The notes below the pieces were generated by a model. It was not told where the DNA came from. It saw nothing but the letters and a program-made list of their open reading frames with translations, and ran no database searches. Source: Clostridia bacterium (GTDB lineage: Bacteria; Bacillota; Clostridia; Oscillospirales; CAG-272). Taken from it: a DNA stretch of 53,255 nucleotides. The position numbers were made by a program, and so were the translations under genes. Where the stretch lies: NCBI GenBank assembly GCA_017623975.1, contig JAGANX010000042.1, positions 1-53,255 of the forward strand. The letters are read 5' to 3'. Positions 1 to 6,478 of this stretch are shown here, piece after piece. Each line of letters begins with the position of its first letter. Position 1 is the first letter of the stretch.

Positions 1-140
1 ATGTCACAAAACGAAATCGCAACAAAAATCGAACAACTCAAAGAGTGGGAGGCAATTCTCGAAGAGGCACAGGCAGAAGTCGAGGCACTTCGCGACTGTA
101 TCAAGGAGCAAATGCTCGAAAGCGACACAGAGGAAATGAT
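1..140 (+). pseudogene. truncated phage-type coiled-coil protein gene fragment
   Basis: An open frame starts with ATG at base 1 and runs to 198. Only about the first 45 residues look like a genuine protein: a charged helix with heptad-like E/K/L/A pattern (KIEQLKEWEAILEEAQAEVE) ending in a TEEM motif. This resembles small prophage or integrative-element proteins of unknown function in Clostridia that begin the same way and continue with a beta-rich C-terminus. Here the frame instead runs into sequence antisense to the lipoprotein gene on the other strand, giving a nonsense tail. The family resemblance is recalled, not searched. No upstream sequence exists, so the start cannot be checked. It is a fragment produced by recombination or by misassembly at the contig edge. 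Confidence 0.45.
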
Positions 141-552
141 ACTCAAAGTCCTTATAATTGAAATCAATATCTGCATCCGCTTCTTTAAGAAAGGATAATA
201 CAGACGGGAAGGGCAAATCTAAAACGTAGTTAGGGGTGTCCTCACCGTAATCATCACCGTAAAAGTCTGATGTGTATTCGTAAAAGCCGTCATCAAAGAG
301 ATAGCTAACCTCTATCGTTTCGTCTTCCTCTGTTACGGCGCTGTATTCTATCTCAAAATGCAGTATATTATCAAGCTCAAAATACTTGTCCCAGGTTTTT
401 GAGGTGACCTCTTGTGTGTCATTTGAGCTATCTTTATCGCTGCTGCTATCGTCATCATCATCGTCATCGTCACTTCCGCCGCAGGAAGCGAGGGTTAATG
501 AAAGAACAAGAGCAAGGATAAGAGAAAGAAGCACTAAAAATTTTCTTTTCAT
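4..552 (-). pseudogene. lipoprotein gene with chimeric 3' end
   Basis: The 182-residue frame starts with a type II signal peptide: basic MKRK, a hydrophobic stretch, lipobox LASC with the acylated Cys at residue 24. A run of eight Asp and an acidic Ser/Asp linker follow, then about 90 residues of a probable globular domain (Trp/Tyr/Phe-rich, start TSKTWDKYFEL). From about residue 137 the reading is antisense to the phage-like fragment at 1-140 and turns Cys/Leu/Phe-rich, so the native C-terminus is probably missing. The start at 552 is supported by AAGGAG seven bases upstream and by a promoter at 582-610. Function unknown; extracytoplasmic lipid-anchored protein. Confidence 0.6.
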
Positions 553-581
553 TGTTATTCTCCTTCAAATTGTTTTTTATA

Positions 582-610
582 ATTATACAACTTTTTGTGA
601 ATTTTGTCAA
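582..610 (-). promoter_or_regulatory. sigma-A promoter of the 4-552 lipoprotein gene
   Basis: On the minus strand TTGACA (605-610) and TATAAT (582-587) are separated by exactly 17 bp, a full consensus. It lies about 30 bp upstream of the start codon at 552. Confidence 0.85.
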
Positions 611-616
611 CTAAAA

Positions 617-646
617 CAAAAAAGCCGTGAAAAACACGGCTTTTTG
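617..646 (-). terminator. intrinsic terminator of the 647-1198 lipoprotein gene
   Basis: GCCGTG, a 5-nt A/T loop and CACGGC form a 6-bp GC stem flanked by A and T runs on both sides, directly after the stop codon of the lipoprotein gene. It could work in both directions; the minus-strand role fits the gene order. Confidence 0.8.
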
Positions 647-1198
647 TTACTGCTTTGATAGGTCAATTATTAAATCTTCTGTTGCAAAGGTATAAATTAG
701 CTTTGAGGGCAGAGTATAGCCATCAGGCAGGGAAATAAGCATAGCCTTAATTCCGTCACTGTAAATAAAGTCTGCCGCTGCCGTGCCTTGACTGTTGGTT
801 GAGAGGAGCTTTTCTTCGCCCATTGTGTAAATTTTCAGCTCTGCATTTTGTATAGGCACTCCGCCTTCGTCAAGCACCGTTACGGTATAGGTCTTGGCTT
901 CTACCATAACAGCCATACAAACATCGCACCGCCCGTCCCTGTCAACATAGTCCATATGGGCAGCTATTTCTTTTATTTCAGGGTGGCATATACATTCCTT
1001 ATAGTGACCGTCCTCAGCTGTTATCCAGCCCTTGGCATATGTATGCTCATGCACGGGGGTGTCAACCGTACCGCCGTCATTTTCGATAGCAGGGACGGAG
1101 GAGGGCTGACTGTTATTGCTTCCGTCCTCACTCTTACCGCAGGAAAAGAGCATAGCGGTACATAAAAGCATCATTATTATAATAAATAGTCTTTTCAT
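647..1198 (-). CDS. lipoprotein with His/Cys zinc-ribbon-like region
   Basis: A 183-residue secreted lipoprotein: MKRLFIIIMMLL signal peptide, lipobox LFSC, a Ser/Asn/Gly linker, then a region with HEHTY, CICHPE and CDVC that resembles the His/Cys repeat units of the three larger lipoproteins at 6.4-12.3 kb, and a C-terminal beta-rich domain (YTVTVLDEGGVPIQNAEL) typical of carboxypeptidase-regulatory or Ig-like folds. The frame could begin 18 bases further out at 1216, but the predicted transcription start near 1227 would leave almost no leader. The internal ATG at 1198 has GGAG six bases upstream, so 1198 is preferred. Function unknown; probably cell-surface. Same strand as the truncated lipoprotein gene downstream, separated by a terminator. 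Confidence 0.75.
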   Translation of the reverse strand: MKRLFIIIMMLLCTAMLFSCGKSEDGSNNSQPSSVPAIENDGGTVDTPVHEHTYAKGWITAEDGHYKECICHPEIKEIAAHMDYVDRDGRCDVCMAVMVEAKTYTVTVLDEGGVPIQNAELKIYTMGEEKLLSTNSQGTAAADFIYSDGIKAMLISLPDGYTLPSKLIYTFATEDLIIDLSKQ

Positions 1199-1233
1199 AA
1201 AATTCTCCGTTTTCATAAATAAAGCTCCCTATT

Positions 1234-1262
1234 ATTATAAATGAATATAAAGTAAAAATCAA
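1234..1262 (-). promoter_or_regulatory. promoter of the 647-1198 lipoprotein gene
   Basis: Minus-strand TTGATT (1257-1262) and TATAAT (1234-1239) with a 17-bp spacer. Its position argues for translation from 1198 rather than 1216. Confidence 0.75.
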
Positions 1263-1777
1263 CCGAAAATGGGTAAATAGCTTTTGAAATTTTTGTGTAT
1301 GAATTTTGTCGTATTTTGTAAAATGAATAATGTGAATAAAATAGAAATTCTTATTCATTTTAGGCAAAAGCAAATATTCACCGTTTGGTGAAAAGGTAGA
1401 ATTTTAATAAATTTTTTGTGCAAAATATATAATTAGTAAACTAATGAAATTTGTATAAAACTAACAATCAATTTATACAAATGCCTATAATGAGACGTTT
1501 CCCACTGAAATGTTGATTCAGCAGGGTGAAGTGTGGAAAACTCCGTTGAAAAAGTGCAAAACTCGTGATTTTGCAGGGTTGACCAAGTGGATATTTCAAC
1601 TTTTCCACACCATCGACCCGTGGAAAAGTTGAAAAAAATCTTTGAAATTCCACATTTGCCAAAAATCAGTCCGTAGAAAATAATAAATTTTCCACTTTCC
1701 ACTTGACAGAATTTATGCAAGAAAAGTGGTTTTATTCACTGTCGCAAAAAATATTCTTGTGTAAAATGCACAAAAAA
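1263..1777. other. non-coding region with palindromes and DnaA-box-like cluster
   Basis: No convincing gene: the minus-strand open frames here are Phe/Ser/His-rich without family features. The region holds two perfect dyads (1432-1445 and 1449-1482) and then, from 1532 to 1696, repeated GTGGAAAA/TTTTCCAC words with nearby GTTGAAAA words on both strands. These match or nearly match bacterial DnaA boxes (TTATCCACA): 1532-1540 minus, 1601-1609 plus, 1619-1627 minus, 1646-1654 plus, 1688-1696 plus. Whether they bind DnaA is unknown. Confidence 0.5.
1449..1482. repeat. perfect inverted repeat ATTTGTATAAA
   Basis: Two 11-bp arms (1449-1459 and 1472-1482) are perfect reverse complements around a 12-nt spacer. 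It lies in AT-rich non-coding DNA directly after another dyad, ATTAGTAAACTAAT, at 1432-1445. There is no T-run, so it is not a typical terminator. Confidence 0.6.
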
Positions 1778-1990
1778 TCACGCTTCTTTTAAGTATATCA
1801 GTGCTCCAAAGCTTAAAAACACTATTGATAAAACGATATGCTCAATATACATTTTTACGCTTGCTAAAATATGTATGTACTCCTTGAAATTTTGCGGTGC
1901 AATTATCATTTTTACCGTGGCAAGCTCTACAAAAATAATCATTATGGCTAAGAGTTTGATAACATAAAAAATATTTTCCTTATAATTCAT
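1778..1990 (-). CDS. small membrane protein, unknown function
   Basis: A 70-residue protein with two hydrophobic helices (about residues 8-28 and 47-66) joined by a short polar stretch, and a basic N-terminus MNYKEN. An upstream extension to 2014 is possible, but the ATG at 1990 has a near-perfect ribosome-binding site (GGAGGGACAAA then ATG), so 1990 is chosen. That binding site lies within a dispersed repeat (1991-2034) that recurs at 53183-53226. No family recognised; topology suggests a two-pass inner-membrane miniprotein. The strong Shine-Dalgarno and hydrophobic pattern support a real gene, but homology is needed. Confidence 0.5.
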   Translation of the reverse strand: MNYKENIFYVIKLLAIMIIFVELATVKMIIAPQNFKEYIHILASVKMYIEHIVLSIVFLSFGALIYLKEA

Positions 1991-2034
1991 TTTGTCCCTC
2001 CAAATCGAGTTCAAATAGGGTTGGCAGTGGTTAG
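1991..2034 (-). repeat. dispersed 44-bp repeat, copy A
   Basis: Matches 53183-53226 at 41 of 44 positions by eye, and its GGGTTGGCAGTGG core is shared with 31215-31240 and, inverted, with 52942-52970. It carries the ribosome-binding site of the small membrane protein gene at 1778-1990. Confidence 0.75.
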
Positions 2035-2064
2035 CCTTACGAGTTCGATTCCCGTAAGGCTAAC
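2030..2064. repeat. 12-bp-stem hairpin with T-loop-like sequence
   Basis: Arms GTTAGCCTTACG (2030-2041) and its perfect complement (2053-2064) enclose an 11-nt loop, AGTTCGATTCC, that looks like a tRNA T-arm loop. No D arm, anticodon arm or CCA is present, so it is not a tRNA gene. It abuts repeat copy A. Confidence 0.7.
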
Positions 2065-2262
2065 TATAATTTTACAATATAAAACGCCCTTAGTTCAAGG
2101 CACAATTTTTACCATTTTTAAAAATATAGAGAGCTTAATAATTAAAATGCGCACATACGCCCAATGTATAGAAAAACATTGATTTTTCAGATGATTTCAT
2201 TTGGAAAAAGCCTTTAAAAGAATATTGTATAATGGGCGCAACAGTTACATGGGAGTAGGCAA

Positions 2263-2511
2263 ATGGACACGGACGAGCATCATATTCAACTTAGCAAAAA
2301 TACAAGCTGCTGCTATAAGCTTTTGCATATGGCAGACGGATACGCAATTTCTTGTGTTGAATATGATAGGCTTGGCAATATAGTGGATAGCTGTACTGTA
2401 AGGGACATAACAATAAATAGGAATGTGGCGAGAGATATGTTCAATAAAATTGTGTCAAATAAAGTGTGCGCCTGCACCTTGTGTGATGTAATTTGCGACC
2501 TTTTATGTTGA
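2263..2511 (+). CDS. DUF6514-like small protein
   Basis: An 82-residue soluble protein. The pattern YAISCVEYDRLGNIVDSC, then VRDIT, an N-R-A helix, and a C-terminal TLCDVICDLL resembles DUF6514 proteins of Clostridia (Y-G-I..., IEDIS, ...H-L-x-D-V-I-E-D); this is recalled rather than searched. Function unknown in the family. The ATG at 2263 follows GGAG by seven bases; a TATAAT lies at 2228-2233 but no good -35 is seen. An intrinsic terminator follows the stop closely, so it is a single-gene unit. Cysteine content (CC, CAC, CD) is higher than usual for a cytoplasmic protein of this size. Confidence 0.6.
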   Translation: MDTDEHHIQLSKNTSCCYKLLHMADGYAISCVEYDRLGNIVDSCTVRDITINRNVARDMFNKIVSNKVCACTLCDVICDLLC

Positions 2512-2518
2512 AATTGCG

Positions 2519-2550
2519 AAAAACCGCTGAAAAATAGCGGTTTTTTCTTT
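2519..2550 (+). terminator. intrinsic terminator
   Basis: AAACCGCT (2521-2528) pairs with AGCGGTTT (2536-2543), followed by TTTCTTTTT. It closes the DUF6514-like gene. Confidence 0.85.
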
Positions 2551-2709
2551 TTATGCTATTGCATTTTTATTAAAATTATTGTATTATAATTTATATGCGA
2601 AGAAATGAGTGCGATCTTCAAAAGGAATTTCCTTTGATTTAGCCTTTGTCGCAATGGCTTATAAGAGAAATGGGAGCTTTTTGAGATTATATTGAGCTGT
2701 GAAGGAACT

Positions 2710-4071
2710 ATGAAAGAGAAAATTAAGGACGCTGTTTGCCGTTATGGCATGGATGTGATTTTTAGCGGTGCTGTTATCGGTTTTTCCGGCGGTGCTGATT
2801 CAAGCGCACTTTTGCATTATCTTAAAGATAAGTGTGAATGCTTGTTGGCTGTCCATATCAACCATATGATAAGAGGGGCGGAGGCTGACAGGGATGAGGA
2901 ATTTTGCAAAAGCGTTTGTGAAAAATACGGTGTTGCCTTTTCCTCATACCGTGTTGATATTCCCAAAATTGCCAAGGAAAACGGAAAAGGGCTTGAACAG
3001 ACAGCAAGGGAAGAAAGATACAGAATATTTAAGGAAATTTTAAGGAATAACCCTCAGTATAAATGTATCGTTACAGCCCACAATGCAAATGACAATAGTG
3101 AGACGGTCATCTTCAACCTTGCCCGTGGCTGCGGTGCCAATGGGCTTTGCGGTATTAAGCCTGTTAACGGAAGCGTTTACCGTCCTTTAATTTATTCCAC
3201 AAGGGATGATATAATAAAATATTGCTCTGACAATAATATAGAGTATGTAACCGATTCTACAAATTCAGATACGGATTATACAAGAAATCGCATAAGACAC
3301 TGTATCTTGCCTGAGCTTTTGAAAATCAACCCGAATTTTTTAGATGCTACATTGCGCTTGGGTGAAATATTGCAGGCGGATGAGGAATATATTTTAGATA
3401 ATGCCAAGGGTGCGCTCGGCGCTGCCACAAACGGTAAAATTCCTAAAAAAGTAGCTGCTTGTCTTGACAGTGCAGTTCTTTCAAGGGTGTTGAAGGAGGT
3501 GGCAGGGGTTAACCTTGACTATTCTGCAATCAAAGCGTGCTGTACCTTGATTAAAGGCTGGAAAACGGGTAAAATGGTTAATTTAGGTGACGGATTAACC
3601 TTTAAGCTGGAATATGATTACTGCCAGTTTATCAAAACCGAGGAAACGAAAAAACGGGAGTTTTTTGTTTATTTAAACGAAGGCGTTAATGAAATCAGCG
3701 ACACAGGTATGGTAATTTGTGTAAATGATGAGCTTAGCAGAGAAGGGTATTCATTAAGCGGCAGCGTTTCCCTTAACCCCGATTATGTAGTAGGTCGGCT
3801 CTATGTAAGGAGCAAGCAAGAGGGGGACACGGTAAAAAGCGGCGGTATGATAAAAAAGCTTAAACGCATTTTTACCGACAGGCATATACCTTCTCAAAAT
3901 CGGCAGTCACTTCCTGTCATTTGTGATGATATGGGTGTTTTAGCTGTTCCCGGCATTGTGGCACGGGACGGTGCTTTCGATAAGCACGGGAAATTGGTAA
4001 TTAAAGCATATAACAAAATAGATAACACGACAAACGGAGGTAACAAAGTTTTAAATGAAGAAAAAGAATAA
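2710..4071 (+). CDS. tilS: tRNA(Ile)-lysidine synthase TilS
   Basis: A 453-residue N-type ATP pyrophosphatase that modifies C34 of tRNA-Ile(CAU) to lysidine, so that the tRNA reads AUA. Visible motifs: PP-loop SGGADSSALL near residue 26, HINHMIRG, the TAHNANDN substrate loop, DSTNSDTDYTRNRIRH, and a C-terminal TilS domain with the RRxGDTVKSGG-like pattern (RSKQEGDTVKSGGMIKKLKRIF). Length fits the full-length family. A TTG six codons upstream (2692) is in frame, but the ATG at 2710 has AAGGA just upstream, with a short spacing, and is preferred. It overlaps ftsH by 17 bp; the hpt gene often found between tilS and ftsH in Firmicutes is absent. Confidence 0.95.
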   Translation: MKEKIKDAVCRYGMDVIFSGAVIGFSGGADSSALLHYLKDKCECLLAVHINHMIRGAEADRDEEFCKSVCEKYGVAFSSYRVDIPKIAKENGKGLEQTAREERYRIFKEILRNNPQYKCIVTAHNANDNSETVIFNLARGCGANGLCGIKPVNGSVYRPLIYSTRDDIIKYCSDNNIEYVTDSTNSDTDYTRNRIRHCILPELLKINPNFLDATLRLGEILQADEEYILDNAKGALGAATNGKIPKKVAACLDSAVLSRVLKEVAGVNLDYSAIKACCTLIKGWKTGKMVNLGDGLTFKLEYDYCQFIKTEETKKREFFVYLNEGVNEISDTGMVICVNDELSREGYSLSGSVSLNPDYVVGRLYVRSKQEGDTVKSGGMIKKLKRIFTDRHIPSQNRQSLPVICDDMGVLAVPGIVARDGAFDKHGKLVIKAYNKIDNTTNGGNKVLNEEKE

Positions 4072-6265
4072 TATTTTTACCATAGCAATTCTTATTGCAG
4101 TTGCAATTTTGCTTGTGGTAATGGTAGTATCCGTGTTTGATTATTCACCTAAGATTGAAGAATTAAGCTACGGTGAAATGGAGAAGGCATTTGAAAATAA
4201 CTCGGTTTACGGCTTTATCCGTGACCCTAATGAGTTTACTGTAATGCTGTTTTTCAGCCAAGCGGACTGGGATAATTATACTGACGGAAACAGTAAGAAT
4301 GACGAGGACCTTTATAAAAACATAAAGGCGGCTAAGCTTTCAAGCAGTGAGTATTATGAATTTTTCGGCTCCTCGTACGGTGGATATACAAGCTCTAAGC
4401 TATCCACGTTAGAGGAAAGAATTCCTGACCATAACTGGAACGGTAATACAAAGGCGATAGAGGTTGAGGGTACACCTTGGTATGTATCTAATTTACCACT
4501 TATTATTATGGTTGTCCTTTTCGTTATCTTCATGTTTGTTTCCTTCCGTCAAACAGGCGGCGGAAAGCTCAGCGGCTTTGGTAAATCCAAGGCAAGACAC
4601 GGAGAAAATGCAAAGGAAAAAGTTACGTTTGCAGATGTTGCGGGAGCTGATGAAGAAAAGGCAGAGCTTGAAGAGGTTGTAGAATATCTTAAAAACCCAT
4701 CTAAATTTACAGGCTTGGGCGCAAAAATTCCACACGGTGTTCTTTTGGTGGGCCCTCCCGGTACAGGTAAAACCTTGCTTGCTAAGGCGGTAGCGGGTGA
4801 AGCAGGCGTACCGTTCTTCTCAATGTCAGGCTCTGATTTTGTGGAAATGTATGTTGGTGTGGGTGCTTCCCGTGTAAGAGATTTGTTCGATAACGCAAGA
4901 AAATCCCATGCGGCTATTATATTTATTGACGAGATTGATGCGGTTGGTCGTCAAAGGGGCGCAGGCTTAGGCGGCGGTCACGATGAAAGAGAGCAAACCC
5001 TTAACCAATTGCTTGTTGAAATGGATGGCTTTGACGGACATTCGGGTATTATAGTTATGGCGGCAACTAACCGTCCTGATATTCTTGACTCGGCATTATT
5101 AAGACCGGGTAGATTTGACAGACAAATTACAATCGGCTTGCCTGACATTAAGGGCAGAGAAGAAATCTTGAAGGTGCATGCTAAGGGTAAGCCCTTCGAG
5201 GAAACTGTTGATATGTACAAGGTTGCGCAAACAACGGTTGGCTTCACAGGTGCAGACCTTGCAAATCTTTTGAACGAGGCGGCACTCTTGGCAGCAAGGC
5301 GTTCCAAGGCGCTTATCGGTATGGACGAAATTGAGGATGCTTGGGTTAAGGTTTGCGTAGGAACACAAAAGAAGAACAGAATGACAGAAAAGGAAAAGCG
5401 TAACACCGCAATTCACGAGGCGGGCCACGCAATTCTTGCACACATTCTTCCTACACAGGATAATGTTAGACAGATTTCTATTATTCCAAGCGGCAGGGCT
5501 CTTGGTTACACCTTGACTCCACCAAGTGAAGACAAGTACAGTGAATCAAGACAGGAAATGAAGGAAAGAATTGCTATGATGCTTGGCGGCCGTGTGGCTG
5601 AGCAAATTACCTTCGGTGACTACACAGGCGGAGCATCTAACGATATTCAAAGAGCAACAGAGGTTGCACGCAAGATGGTTACCGTTTACGGTATGAGTGA
5701 GGAGCTTGGTACTATCCGTTACGGCTCACAGCACAATGAGGTGTTCTTGGGTAGAGATTTTGGCTCAACTCCCGACTATTCTGATGCAACTGCGGCAAAG
5801 ATTGATGCGGAAATTAAGAAAATTGTTGACGGCTCTTACGACTTGGCAACTGAAATTCTTACAAAATACAAGGATAAGCTTGAATTTATTGCTGACTTCC
5901 TCTTAAAGCACGAGGTTATGGATGACGAGCAGTTTGAATGTGCTATGAAGGATGGCGCAACAATGGAGGATGTTGAAAGTCTTGTTACTGCAAAGAAACG
6001 CAGAAGCGAGGAGGAAAACAGACGCAGGCTTGAAAGACTTGCTGAGGAAAAGGAAGCAAGGGAAAAGGAAATTGCTGACGAAAGACGCCGTATGGAGGCT
6101 GAGCTTGGCTTGGGCGATGACGATGATGAAGTTATTGAGGTAAAGGCTGAGGAAGAAACTGAAAATACCAAAACAGGCGACCCTGTGGAAGAAAAAGCTG
6201 ATTTTGAAACGGAAAACGGTGAAGAAATTCAAGGCGAAAACGGGGACAAGGATAAACCTGAATAA
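4055..6265 (+). CDS. ftsH: ATP-dependent zinc metalloprotease FtsH
   Basis: A 736-residue membrane AAA+ protease that degrades misfolded and regulatory membrane or cytosolic proteins. Order: TM1 (about 9-28), an extracytoplasmic domain to about 145, TM2 (about 147-165), AAA module with Walker A GPPGTGKT at 233-240, Walker B FIDEID near 290, the second region of homology ([19 protein letters not shown]), and the protease domain with zinc motif HEAGH at 454-458. The start is fixed by an in-frame stop immediately upstream; the ribosome-binding site GGAGG lies 14 bases away, inside tilS. After the protease core there is an unusually long tail: an E/K/R coiled coil, a DDDD cluster and an acidic low-complexity end, which is extra relative to B. 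subtilis FtsH. Confidence 0.97.
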   Translation: MKKKNNIFTIAILIAVAILLVVMVVSVFDYSPKIEELSYGEMEKAFENNSVYGFIRDPNEFTVMLFFSQADWDNYTDGNSKNDEDLYKNIKAAKLSSSEYYEFFGSSYGGYTSSKLSTLEERIPDHNWNGNTKAIEVEGTPWYVSNLPLIIMVVLFVIFMFVSFRQTGGGKLSGFGKSKARHGENAKEKVTFADVAGADEEKAELEEVVEYLKNPSKFTGLGAKIPHGVLLVGPPGTGKTLLAKAVAGEAGVPFFSMSGSDFVEMYVGVGASRVRDLFDNARKSHAAIIFIDEIDAVGRQRGAGLGGGHDEREQTLNQLLVEMDGFDGHSGIIVMAATNRPDILDSALLRPGRFDRQITIGLPDIKGREEILKVHAKGKPFEETVDMYKVAQTTVGFTGADLANLLNEAALLAARRSKALIGMDEIEDAWVKVCVGTQKKNRMTEKEKRNTAIHEAGHAILAHILPTQDNVRQISIIPSGRALGYTLTPPSEDKYSESRQEMKERIAMMLGGRVAEQITFGDYTGGASNDIQRATEVARKMVTVYGMSEELGTIRYGSQHNEVFLGRDFGSTPDYSDATAAKIDAEIKKIVDGSYDLATEILTKYKDKLEFIADFLLKHEVMDDEQFECAMKDGATMEDVESLVTAKKRRSEEENRRRLERLAEEKEAREKEIADERRRMEAELGLGDDDDEVIEVKAEEETENTKTGDPVEEKADFETENGEEIQGENGDKDKPE

Positions 6266-6284
6266 GGCAAAAACAAAGTATTTT

Positions 6285-6312
6285 AAAGGGATGGCGCTTG
6301 CTATCCCTTTTT
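6285..6312 (+). terminator. intrinsic terminator after ftsH
   Basis: AAAGGGAT pairs with ATCCCTTT around a small GC-containing loop, followed by T residues. Confidence 0.8.
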
Positions 6313-6359
6313 GCTTGATAGCTTTTGAATTGCAAGGACTAAAAATATATAATGTAGCA

Positions 6360-6394
6360 ATTTGCACAAAAATGGTGCTGTGAATTGTGCAAAT
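6360..6394. promoter_or_regulatory. candidate operator: inverted TTTGCACAA boxes
   Basis: ATTTGCACAA (6360-6369) and its perfect complement TTGTGCAAAT (6385-6394) lie 22 bp upstream of the -35 of the first Cys-rich lipoprotein gene. Single TTGTGCAA/TTGCACAA words occur at comparable places upstream of the next two genes (8539-8546 and 9985-9992), which suggests a shared regulator or upstream element. Confidence 0.5.
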
Positions 6395-6416
6395 GAACAA
6401 AAAAGTCACAAATGCC

Positions 6417-6445
6417 TTGACAGTTTAGCGAAAATAATATATAAT
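6417..6445 (+). promoter_or_regulatory. sigma-A promoter, lipoprotein 1
   Basis: TTGACA (6417-6422) and TATAAT (6440-6445) with a 17-bp spacer, a full consensus. Confidence 0.9.
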
Positions 6446-6478
6446 TACTTTGTAAAAAAGAATTCCAAGGAGGGAATT

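Noticed and set aside
1433..1720. 95-residue minus-strand frame in the DnaA-box-like region
   Set aside because: Phe/Ser/His-rich composition without domain pattern or ribosome-binding site; covers the TTTTCCAC repeats.
2030..2064. Possible tRNA gene because of the TTCGATT T-loop-like sequence
   Set aside because: Only a simple 12-bp hairpin; no D arm, anticodon arm or acceptor pairing in the flanks.
2201..2383. 60-residue plus-strand frame overlapping the DUF6514-like gene
   Set aside because: Different frame, no ribosome-binding site, no family features; the 2263-2511 frame is better supported.
2595..2642. Short frame MRRNECDLQKEFPLI directly after a TATAAT at 2585-2590
   Set aside because: The ATG lies within a few bases of the expected transcription start and has no ribosome-binding site; no -35 at a good distance.
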